This document shows positions 56,625 to 64,000 of a DNA stretch of 64,000 bases, piece by piece. The notes beneath the pieces are model-generated. The model ran no database searches, was not told the origin of the DNA, and saw nothing but the letters and a program-made list of their open reading frames with translations. A program made the position numbers and the translations under genes. Every line of letters begins with the position of its first letter. Position 1 is the first letter of the stretch. The stretch is from Sphingobacterium sp. ML3W (lineage in GTDB: Bacteria; Bacteroidota; Bacteroidia; Sphingobacteriales; Sphingobacteriaceae), in assembly GCF_000747525.1 (NCBI RefSeq), contig NZ_CP009278.1, positions 4,774,001 to 4,838,000 of the forward strand. Reading direction: 5' to 3'.

Positions 56625-58532
56625 TTATTTGACTGTAAATATATAAGTTCCTTTCTCTTTTATTTTCTTCGCTTTCAATGATAATCTAAAAATGGCATCA
56701 CCCCAGACCTGACTTAGTCGAATATCATCCTGAGGAATAGCTTCAACTGCAGCTTCAAATTCCGCAGCATTATATTCCAGATGATACTTCCCCCCGTTCA
56801 ATGCAATCTTTCCCTCAGAAATAACCGGTTTTTCAGCAAGTAAAAAATGAATCACATTGGATACTGTAGGTGTTTTAAGATCAAATTTATCTATTATTTC
56901 CAATACCCCGTTTTTTAACTGATAACTGCGACCCCATGAATTGACCGCTGCCTGACTTGAATATGCACCTGCAATATTTAGTTTAAACAATTTTTTCTTC
57001 GGATCAAATGAAACATCTTGTGCCTTATATGAAGCTCCGAAGACTTGATCATGGCCATTGATCTGAGGTAAATTGTGGTAACCACTTTGCATCGACCAGA
57101 TGTCATAACGTTCATTACTAAACGTCTTCTTATTATATGTCCCAACACCAGCGTCGATGAAAATAGGTTTTTCAGCCCGATATAGGATAAATGTTCCGAT
57201 ATCGTTATGATTATGGCTTTCGTTATTATAACCACCCTTAGCTGCAAAAAAACTATCGCCTTCCTTCATATATAAAAATTCCGTTTGCGGATACCACTTG
57301 TAGCTGTTGGTGGGAAGTCTTCCCGATCCATTTTTTATTTCACTCAAACTCAATAGATCTTCCAAAGTACGAAAGATATCACGGTCAGCTTTAAAAGAAA
57401 GCTTTCTTTTAGTCTCCAAATACCGTGCAAAATCGATCATTTCAGCGCTGTTTACCGCCTTTCCATATCGGAATATCAAATACGGATCACCACCACCTTT
57501 TGCAGAAGCATCGGCAAAGTTTACGACCCAATTATCACCGCCAATATACGATTGTGCAATATATTCACCCATATTGCGCACCACAGGTTGATTGAAAATA
57601 TTAATTTTATTACCAGTGGCATCCGCTAGGATCTTAAGATAATCATAGAGTTTCCCTGCTGCATGTCCCCAATATGAAGGACCTTCTTCACAAGCACCAT
57701 CTGATTTGACATAATTAATAAACTTATCGACAGATTGCATGGTTTTATATATACCCATACGCTGTCTATCGGCATCATCTTCGATGAGCAATAAACACGT
57801 AAGCACATTAAAATTACACCATGGATTCCAGTTATTGACCATCTGGTCCTGTTTTCCAGCAAGTGCCTGCCACCACATATCATTACGTTCCAAGTAGGGT
57901 GTGATGACCCGGTCCTGAATTGATTTTTTCAAGCGCTTGCTAATTTCAGGATTGATCTTATCCATTTCAGGTTGCAGGTAATAATAGATCCAAGAAAGCA
58001 TAGACCCCATATCTCCCGCAACTAAATCTACCACCTGTGTTCCTTCTTGTGGTAGTGTACGCTTTGAGGATTGAAAAGCAGGCAGATGTGCAGATAACGA
58101 CCATGTACTCATCTCTGTAAAGTACCATGTTCCATTTATAATCTGATCTAGATAACGTCCTTTTCCCTCGGCGAGTTCTGCCAAAAATAAATGACTCAAT
58201 GCTATCGCATTTTCATTCATTGGTTTCTCCATGATCACACGTGACCCTGTTCGCTCATAGGCCAGATAATCTGAAGCTTTCACCACCTGCCACTGATAGT
58301 CTAAATAGCTGTTTCCCTTTTCTATTATAGAGGTTGCCACCGGTTTGGTCAGCTCAGACCAAGCTGTACGATCCTGATAACCTGGAAATGGAACCCATTG
58401 TCTAGTAGGTAGCAGATCTCGTTGGATATCTGCTACCTGAAACTTTCCTGTCAATAAATTAAGTTCGTCCGCCTTTACTACTGAACAAACACAAGTCTGT
58501 ATAAACAGTAAACATATCCATATTTTTCTCAT
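56625..58532 (-). CDS. Heparinase II/III-family polysaccharide lyase
   Basis: This 635-residue secreted protein has an N-terminal signal (MRKIWICLLFIQTCVCSVVKA). An (alpha/alpha) toroid covers about residues 60-370 (NNWNPWCNFNVLTCLL, EEGPSYWGHAAGKLYDYL with the candidate catalytic Asn, Tyr and His). A C-terminal beta-sandwich follows. The zinc site of heparinase II appears conserved: the second His of SHNHNDIG, the Asp of FIDAGVG 18 residues later, and the His in SGYHNLP. The family beta-eliminates uronate polysaccharides. No sulfatase accompanies it, so an unsulfated or algal/plant/bacterial uronate polymer is as likely as a glycosaminoglycan. It starts 3 bp after susD. Confidence 0.93.
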   Translation of the reverse strand: MRKIWICLLFIQTCVCSVVKADELNLLTGKFQVADIQRDLLPTRQWVPFPGYQDRTAWSELTKPVATSIIEKGNSYLDYQWQVVKASDYLAYERTGSRVIMEKPMNENAIALSHLFLAELAEGKGRYLDQIINGTWYFTEMSTWSLSAHLPAFQSSKRTLPQEGTQVVDLVAGDMGSMLSWIYYYLQPEMDKINPEISKRLKKSIQDRVITPYLERNDMWWQALAGKQDQMVNNWNPWCNFNVLTCLLLIEDDADRQRMGIYKTMQSVDKFINYVKSDGACEEGPSYWGHAAGKLYDYLKILADATGNKINIFNQPVVRNMGEYIAQSYIGGDNWVVNFADASAKGGGDPYLIFRYGKAVNSAEMIDFARYLETKRKLSFKADRDIFRTLEDLLSLSEIKNGSGRLPTNSYKWYPQTEFLYMKEGDSFFAAKGGYNNESHNHNDIGTFILYRAEKPIFIDAGVGTYNKKTFSNERYDIWSMQSGYHNLPQINGHDQVFGASYKAQDVSFDPKKKLFKLNIAGAYSSQAAVNSWGRSYQLKNGVLEIIDKFDLKTPTVSNVIHFLLAEKPVISEGKIALNGGKYHLEYNAAEFEAAVEAIPQDDIRLSQVWGDAIFRLSLKAKKIKEKGTYIFTVK

Positions 58533-58535
58533 AAT

Positions 58536-60242
58536 CTACCAGCCTTCATTTTGAGTTAAATTCGGATTGATTTCCCTTTCTTGTCCAGGTATCGGCCATA
58601 GTTTATGACGTGTTTGATAACCTCTGGTGAGCAAGTTATCCCCTACGATACTTTCCTCCACAAATCCCTTTGAAACGGTCTCCAACTGACCCCAACGTTT
58701 AAGGTCAAAATAGCGCCAGCCTTCACCCGCCAGTTCAACTTTTCTTTCCAGACTGATTCTTTTTTGCATCTCCTGCTTTCCTGTCACCGCCAGAAAAGAA
58801 GGACCACTATTCAAGCCCGGCATCTCTGAACGCGTACGTACTTTATTCAACTCGGTCACCGCTTTGCCCAACTGTCCATCTTCGTTATACGCTTCCGCAA
58901 GCATCAGATTAACATCTGCTAGTCGTATTAATGGGAAATTAATAGGCGTATGCGCACGATCTGTAATCGCTCCTTTGAGATTCCCTTCAGGAACAAATTT
59001 CCGCCACACATACGTCATCCACCCTCTATTATTACGGATTTGACCAAAATTTTCGTTCACACCCGTTGCCAATATCAATTGCATCATTTGTTCCTTATTG
59101 GCATTCCAGCCCAAATAATGGGAGTAAGGAACAATCAACGTTTGATTTAAGCGAGGATCACGATTTGCATAAATTGTACGAAGTAAAGCAGTATCAGGGA
59201 CCTGTGTCAGCGTTCCATTATTCTGTGTGGATACCATAGCTTTTTTCTTGACACCATTATCGGCATTATAGTTTGCGATATGTGCATCCCAGTTAAAAGT
59301 AGAACCATCTTTATTTTCATAACTATCTGCAAAACGCGTGCTTGGCATCACGTTATTCCAATCGCTACCAAAAGTAGATCTTGTGCCCATATAGAAAGCC
59401 ATTGGCATACCATACGGAAATCCTGTTCCACCTAGATTCTGAATCGCGAAGATCATTTCCGGGCTAGCATCCCCATCCATAGTAAACAACGAAGCATAGT
59501 TACTGCTCAAGCTATAGCCGTAACTGTTACTTTTATTATTAACAATTTCTTCAAAATCAGCGATTGCACCCTTCCAATTTTTCGCATAAAGCTGTACTTT
59601 TCCCCTCAGGGCATATGCTGCTCCTTTTGTCACACGTCCATAAAATTTGGATTCATAGGTGACAGGCAAATTAGCAATTGCAAAACTGAGATCATCCAGT
59701 ATAAACTGAAGAACTTCTGCTGTCGACGCACGTTCCTTTTTCAAAGAACTAAAATCTTTATTCAAATCGATGGTTTCATCATAGATAGGAAGGTCGCCAA
59801 ACAGATTATTTAATTGAAAATACATCAGCGCTCTCAAAAATTTTGCTTCCCCTATAAACGTATTTTTCTTCTGATCGTCAATTTCCATTTTTTGAATTTG
59901 GGCAATGGCATGGTTACAGCGTTGTATTAAATCATAACCCGTCTTCCAGCGTCCCACAACGATACCCGAACGATCAGTAAATGTTCCACTAATGATTTCA
60001 CCCATACCAACCGGGTCGTATCCTATACCAATGTCTGTAAGGCAATCGTAAGAAAATTGTAATCCAAAACCATTTTCCTTTTTCAAGTCATTGTAACATC
60101 CCAGTACGCCCGCAAGCGCCTGATCTTCATTTTTCCAAAAGTTACTTGAGCTAACTTGACTATATGGTGAGGTATCCAACTTATAGCAAGAGGACAATAC
60201 CAAACAACCTGATAGTAATAATATTGATGTTATTTTGTTCAT
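58536..60242 (-). CDS. SusD/RagB-family lipoprotein (uronate PUL)
   Basis: This 568-residue lipoprotein has lipobox VLSSC followed by YKLDTSPYSQ. SusD features include ALAGVLGCYNDL, AKFLRALMYFQLNNLFGDLPI, VNLMLAEAYNEDG, LNKVRTRSEMPG and SLERKVELAGEGWRYFDLKRWG. It starts 10 bp after its susC and directly precedes the lyase (3 bp). It should capture the uronate polysaccharide or oligosaccharide at the surface. Confidence 0.96.
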   Translation of the reverse strand: MNKITSILLLSGCLVLSSCYKLDTSPYSQVSSSNFWKNEDQALAGVLGCYNDLKKENGFGLQFSYDCLTDIGIGYDPVGMGEIISGTFTDRSGIVVGRWKTGYDLIQRCNHAIAQIQKMEIDDQKKNTFIGEAKFLRALMYFQLNNLFGDLPIYDETIDLNKDFSSLKKERASTAEVLQFILDDLSFAIANLPVTYESKFYGRVTKGAAYALRGKVQLYAKNWKGAIADFEEIVNNKSNSYGYSLSSNYASLFTMDGDASPEMIFAIQNLGGTGFPYGMPMAFYMGTRSTFGSDWNNVMPSTRFADSYENKDGSTFNWDAHIANYNADNGVKKKAMVSTQNNGTLTQVPDTALLRTIYANRDPRLNQTLIVPYSHYLGWNANKEQMMQLILATGVNENFGQIRNNRGWMTYVWRKFVPEGNLKGAITDRAHTPINFPLIRLADVNLMLAEAYNEDGQLGKAVTELNKVRTRSEMPGLNSGPSFLAVTGKQEMQKRISLERKVELAGEGWRYFDLKRWGQLETVSKGFVEESIVGDNLLTRGYQTRHKLWPIPGQEREINPNLTQNEGW

Positions 60243-60252
60243 TTCATTAAGC

Positions 60253-63200
60253 TTAAAAAGTGAGACTTAAACCAAATACAGCCTGTTTCATTGTTGGGTA
60301 ATTGGTACCGCTAACCTCTGGATCAAATCCTTTATACTTGGTTAGTGTCCAATAATTTTCCAATGATCCAAAAACGCGTAAGTTCTGTACAGAAATACGT
60401 TTCGTGAATTCATTTGGCAAAGTATATCCGAGCTGTATGTTTTTAACTCTAACAAAAGATTTGTCTTGCAACCAGAAATCACTATTTTTTGTATTGCGTG
60501 TATCCGTATAAGGCATTAATTTCGGAAATTTCGCATCTGTACTTCCATCTACCCATGCCCCATTCGCTATTTCCTGATTGACCTGATATCCCCATCTTAC
60601 CGTCGGAGTGTAATATAGATCGGTATAAACCGCTTTGTTTCCCGCATTTCCTTGCAATAGAACAGCTAAGTCAAATCCTTTATAATCAACTCCTACCGTA
60701 AATCCAAAAGTCATGCGCGGGGCAGTACCATGTCCCACCGCAACACGGTCATTATCATTGATGATACCATCACCATTTGTGTCCTTATAAAGTAAATCAC
60801 CTTTCTGCGGTGTACCATAGGAAGCAAAAGGATTCAGTTTATTGTTAGTTGCAGGATCCACAGGAGCATTGTCAATAAACTGTTGTACCAGTTTCATATC
60901 CTCATCCGTCTGCAGCAGACGATCAGTCAATAGGATGTATTGTGTATTGATTGCATACCCTTCTTGAATCAAATTGGAACCTGATATCGATTTTTCAGTA
61001 CCTTTAAATTTCGCAACTTTATTGTCAATAAATGTAAAGTTACCACCGATATTAAATTTAAGATCTTGGCCTATTTTATCACTGTAGTTCAAACTCACTT
61101 CAATACCTTTATTCGTCACCTTTGCCGCATTGGTACGTGGAATAGTGGCATCACCAACGACTAAGGGAGCAGGTAGATCAATTAAGATATTGTTGGTAGT
61201 TTTGTTAAAAACATCGATAGATCCCCGTAATTTATAATTGAATAAATCAAAATCCAGACCCGCATTTAGGATACTGGTACTTTCCCATGTCAACAAACTA
61301 TTACTAAGTCCTGTCTGTGCAAAACCCACAAATAGTTGATTGTTCAGCACATAGTTACTGGAGTTGTAGAGTGTCTGATATTCATAATTATTAATACCGC
61401 TATTTGATCTGAAAGAACCATCTACAGTCCCATTATTGCCTAGAGATCCATAAGAAGCTCTAAATTTCAAAGTTGGCATCCATGCCACGTCGTAAAAATC
61501 TTCCGAAGACACTTTCCATCCGATGGATGCAGAAGGGAAAGTTCCCCACCGATTCTTACCCGTCATGAAGCGCGATGATCCATCTGTACGCAGATTCGCT
61601 TCCAATAAATATTTATCATCTAAAGCCAAGTTAATACGGCCAAAAAATGAACGTATGGTCCAATCTGTGATATTACCAGAGGCAGATGCATCCATCGTCG
61701 CCGCATTCAATACACTCAATGATGGATCTATCAAATCCAATTTAGACGCTGCAAACCAACCGTCTTTAAAATATTCTTGACTCGCACCCACCATCACATC
61801 ATATTGCAAACGATCATTCATCGTCTTGTTGGTGTAACGTGCTATACCATCCATGTAATATTTATACGACTTGATCGATTCGTTGGTGACCGAAGTCCTA
61901 CCTGTACCTGCTATCGATACCGAATTGCTTAAGAAATTCCAACGATCATTAAAGACAGGTTGTGAATAGATAAAGTCATCATTATACGTATACGTGTACG
62001 ATCCCTCTATGGTCAGCCCTTTGATTGGTTTCAGTTTTCCAAAAAAGCGCGTCACAAACAGGTTTTTATTAATATCACCTTTCCGTGAATTGAGCCTATG
62101 CAACACGTTATTTGACTGCGGATCATCCTCTGGATTATTTGGAGCACCATAGCGACCATCAGGAGACCGCAACACCATGCCTGGAGTGCTGGCCCCAGCA
62201 AATGTAAACACATCATTAATAACATCTGTCCCTATATCTGTTTTAGAAACCAAGCCATTGATATTGGCACCTAAAGTTAACCAAGGTTTCACATCCGCCT
62301 CTAAATTGATCCGTCCTGTATGCCTTTTATAGGTTGCTTTTTCAATAATCCCAGGATTATCCAGCATACCATATGAACCAAAGAAGCGTATTTTTTCACT
62401 TCCTCCAGAAAAGGAAAGGTTATGGTTCTGGCTAAGATTCGTCTGAAACAATGCATCCACCCAATCTTCGTTCGGATATTTCAACGGATCTTTTCCTTCA
62501 TTTTCTCGCCATAAATCAATTTTTTCCTTCGAAAATATCGGAGTAGCCTTTGGATCACCATTGCGATATCCCTGATTGATCAACTCCATATAATTTGCAT
62601 AATTCGAAACCATCTGGATTACATTGGCGGGTTTTTGACTTGAGAAGTAATTGTTATAATTTACTTTAAACTGTTCCGATTTCCCTTTTTTTGTAGTGAT
62701 TAAAATAACCCCATTTGCAGCACGCGAACCATAGATAGATGCCGAAGCAGCATCCTTTAATACAGAAATACTTTCTACATCCTGTGGGTTGATTAAATTC
62801 ATATCACCAGCTACACCATCGATGATAACCAATGGATTGGAGTTATTCAATGTCCCTTGTCCACGAACCCGAATTGTACCGCCATCGGCTCCCGGTCGGC
62901 CAGACCCCTGATTGACATACAAGCCTGCTGCTTGTCCAGCCAATCCTGCAGAAAGCGAAGTCACAGGCCTACTTTCCAATACGTCAGTCATTTGTATAGT
63001 AGATACTGCTCCCGTTAAATTTTCCTTCTTCTGCGTACCAAACCCAACCACAACTACCTCATCCAATCCTTTCGAATCAGATTGCATTGTTATCGTTACA
63101 GCACTGTTGCGATTAGCGGTGACTTCCATAGGTTTATAACCTATACTGGTCACCAATAAAACTAGGTCATCTTCTTTACTATTGATTTCAAAACTACCAT

Positions 63201-63459
63201 CTTCGCGAGACGAAGTTCGGCTGGTAGTACCTTTAATTTGAATAGTCACCGATGCAATCCCCGATCCCTGTACATCGACAACTTTTCCTCTAATCGGAAC
63301 TTGAATAACAGAATTCCGAAATTCTTTGTTCAGCAAATGGAAATCCATCGCTTGACTTTGCAAAGTACTACCCATTACAGCAGTCAAAAGAAAAGTACCA
63401 TAAAAGGAATATTTCATACTCCAATTACGCTTCCCTAGCAGCATAAATTTTCTGTTCAT
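60253..63459 (-). CDS. SusC-family TonB-dependent transporter (uronate PUL)
   Basis: This 1068-residue receptor has an N-terminal signal (KYSFYGTFLLTAVMG) and a regulatory-like domain at about 53-130 (VPIRGKVVDVQGSGIASVTIQ). The connector LDEVVVVGFGTQKKE is followed by a plug with IRVRGQGTLNNSNPLVIIDGVAG and VLKDAASASIYGSRAANG. The barrel ends in VFGLSLTF. It is the first gene of the susC-susD-lyase operon. An ATG at 63417 is an alternative start, but the longer N-terminus is common in related receptors. The substrate is inferred from the adjacent lyase and GH88. Confidence 0.97.
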   Translation of the reverse strand: MNRKFMLLGKRNWSMKYSFYGTFLLTAVMGSTLQSQAMDFHLLNKEFRNSVIQVPIRGKVVDVQGSGIASVTIQIKGTTSRTSSREDGSFEINSKEDDLVLLVTSIGYKPMEVTANRNSAVTITMQSDSKGLDEVVVVGFGTQKKENLTGAVSTIQMTDVLESRPVTSLSAGLAGQAAGLYVNQGSGRPGADGGTIRVRGQGTLNNSNPLVIIDGVAGDMNLINPQDVESISVLKDAASASIYGSRAANGVILITTKKGKSEQFKVNYNNYFSSQKPANVIQMVSNYANYMELINQGYRNGDPKATPIFSKEKIDLWRENEGKDPLKYPNEDWVDALFQTNLSQNHNLSFSGGSEKIRFFGSYGMLDNPGIIEKATYKRHTGRINLEADVKPWLTLGANINGLVSKTDIGTDVINDVFTFAGASTPGMVLRSPDGRYGAPNNPEDDPQSNNVLHRLNSRKGDINKNLFVTRFFGKLKPIKGLTIEGSYTYTYNDDFIYSQPVFNDRWNFLSNSVSIAGTGRTSVTNESIKSYKYYMDGIARYTNKTMNDRLQYDVMVGASQEYFKDGWFAASKLDLIDPSLSVLNAATMDASASGNITDWTIRSFFGRINLALDDKYLLEANLRTDGSSRFMTGKNRWGTFPSASIGWKVSSEDFYDVAWMPTLKFRASYGSLGNNGTVDGSFRSNSGINNYEYQTLYNSSNYVLNNQLFVGFAQTGLSNSLLTWESTSILNAGLDFDLFNYKLRGSIDVFNKTTNNILIDLPAPLVVGDATIPRTNAAKVTNKGIEVSLNYSDKIGQDLKFNIGGNFTFIDNKVAKFKGTEKSISGSNLIQEGYAINTQYILLTDRLLQTDEDMKLVQQFIDNAPVDPATNNKLNPFASYGTPQKGDLLYKDTNGDGIINDNDRVAVGHGTAPRMTFGFTVGVDYKGFDLAVLLQGNAGNKAVYTDLYYTPTVRWGYQVNQEIANGAWVDGSTDAKFPKLMPYTDTRNTKNSDFWLQDKSFVRVKNIQLGYTLPNEFTKRISVQNLRVFGSLENYWTLTKYKGFDPEVSGTNYPTMKQAVFGLSLTF

Positions 63460-63624
63460 ATTAGGTGGTTTATTAAAGGGTTTATAATATTTACCAACCC
63501 CAAGTTAGGTTATTTAGACAATCGAAAAATGTAAAATCAACGCAATCGATTTCGAAATAAAACAACAAAAGAACCTCCTAAAATGAATTATAAACACATT
63601 TCAGGTTTCTTTTCGCGGTAAAGT

Positions 63625-63632
63625 CAAATGTA
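63625..63632 (-). promoter_or_regulatory. Candidate -7 element of the uronate PUL
   Basis: On the minus strand these bases read TACATTTG, matching TAnnTTTG, 166 bp before the susC ATG. No -33 element is visible. The rest of the 369-bp gap to the GH2 remnant (63460-63828) shows no gene or repeat. Confidence 0.4.
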
Positions 63633-63828
63633 TTAACCGTCTAATTACACCACCTTATTCATTAAAAAATTGATTCAGCTCTTTATACACCCAATACAAA
63701 AAAAACTTTTCAACTATTACCGGGTTCTCATGCAATCTAGATTCTTAGATATGAGCTCTGAACTCCTTTTTTTTAATTAAATTTGACTCATCATATAGAT
63801 GCCCTTAATCCTAAGGAAGAGATAATTC

Positions 63829-64000
63829 ATGAAATCCCCATTGTTAATAGCTCTTGCATGTTCATTACTTACCAATAGTATTGCGCAAAACAGAACATCC
63901 ATACTATTGGGTAAAAACTGGAAGTTTTCAAGACAAGAAGACAGCACTTCTATCCAATTTTGATGTTAAAAAGTGGTAGTCGGTCACCATCCCCCATGAC
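63829..64000 (+). pseudogene. GH2 family (beta-galactosidase-like) gene start, disrupted by frameshift and nonsense codon
   Basis: The ATG at 63829 opens a 44-codon frame with a signal peptide (MKSPLLIALACSLL...IAQ) and then ILLGKNWKFSRQEDST, the usual start of Bacteroidota GH2 enzymes. The frame hits TGA at 63961-63963. If one T of the TTTT run at 63958-63961 is skipped, the next frame continues as FDVKKW, stop, SVTIPHD up to the window edge. FDDSKWxxVxIPHDW is the conserved continuation in GH2. There are therefore two lesions in about 20 bases: a one-base insertion, and TAG (63977-63979) where a codon such as CAG is expected. The rest of the gene is outside the window. Confidence 0.78.

Overview
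The window is AT-rich DNA from a member of the Bacteroidota, most likely a Sphingobacterium-like species. The evidence is five SusC-type receptors and four SusD-type lipoproteins, lipoproteins with acidic residues just after the lipobox Cys, -7 promoter elements of the TAnnTTTG type, no clear Shine-Dalgarno sequences, and typical Bacteroidota genes (DUF4293, the SusR-like DUF6377 regulator, sufBCD). Almost every gene is on the minus strand. I see no tRNA or rRNA genes, insertion sequences or CRISPR arrays.

Layout. (1) 1-4384: start of a SusC-like receptor, cut by the window edge, behind a metzincin-type lipoprotein protease. (2) 4543-17866: mainly housekeeping. An orphan LytS-type kinase, sufBCD, an Lrp/AsnC regulator, a DUF6695-like predicted hydrolase, ung, small membrane or secreted proteins, a NeuD/PglD-like hexapeptide protein, and a truA-ABC exporter pair. 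(3) 18357-36416: one tightly spaced 11-gene minus-strand operon with two SusC/SusD pairs and seven lipoproteins (FAS1, PKD, DUF1735, discoidin-like, delta-60, DUF5007-like and LamG modules). It has no recognisable glycoside hydrolase, lyase, sulfatase or peptidase. Its only enzyme-like fold, an alkaline-phosphatase-superfamily domain, has lost key metal-ligand motifs. Two strong hairpins close the operon. I consider this the least explained system in the window.

(4) 37076-46283: a compact polysaccharide utilisation locus (PUL) with SusC, SusD, a GH30 glucanase, a SusE-like surface glycan-binding protein and a SusR-like regulator. The content resembles the known Bacteroides beta-1,6-glucan locus. 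A 12-bp direct repeat lies between the regulator and susC and may be its operator. (5) 46604-54473: an alpha-mannan or N-glycan block with three GH92 alpha-mannosidases and a basic-secretory-protein family putative metallopeptidase. A 97-bp GTTA microsatellite lies in the 3' UTR of the first GH92 transcript. (6) 54728-54919: a cold-shock protein. (7) 55132-63459: a PUL with SusC, SusD, a heparinase II/III-type lyase and a GH88 unsaturated uronyl hydrolase, which implies a uronic-acid-containing polysaccharide. (8) 63829-64000: the start of a GH2 gene on the plus strand that appears broken by a frameshift and a nonsense codon.

The carbohydrate loci can be read together as surface capture (SusD and lipoproteins), TonB-dependent import (SusC) and outer-membrane or periplasmic depolymerisation. 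The specificities for beta-1,6-glucan, alpha-mannan and uronate polysaccharide are inferred from family membership only.
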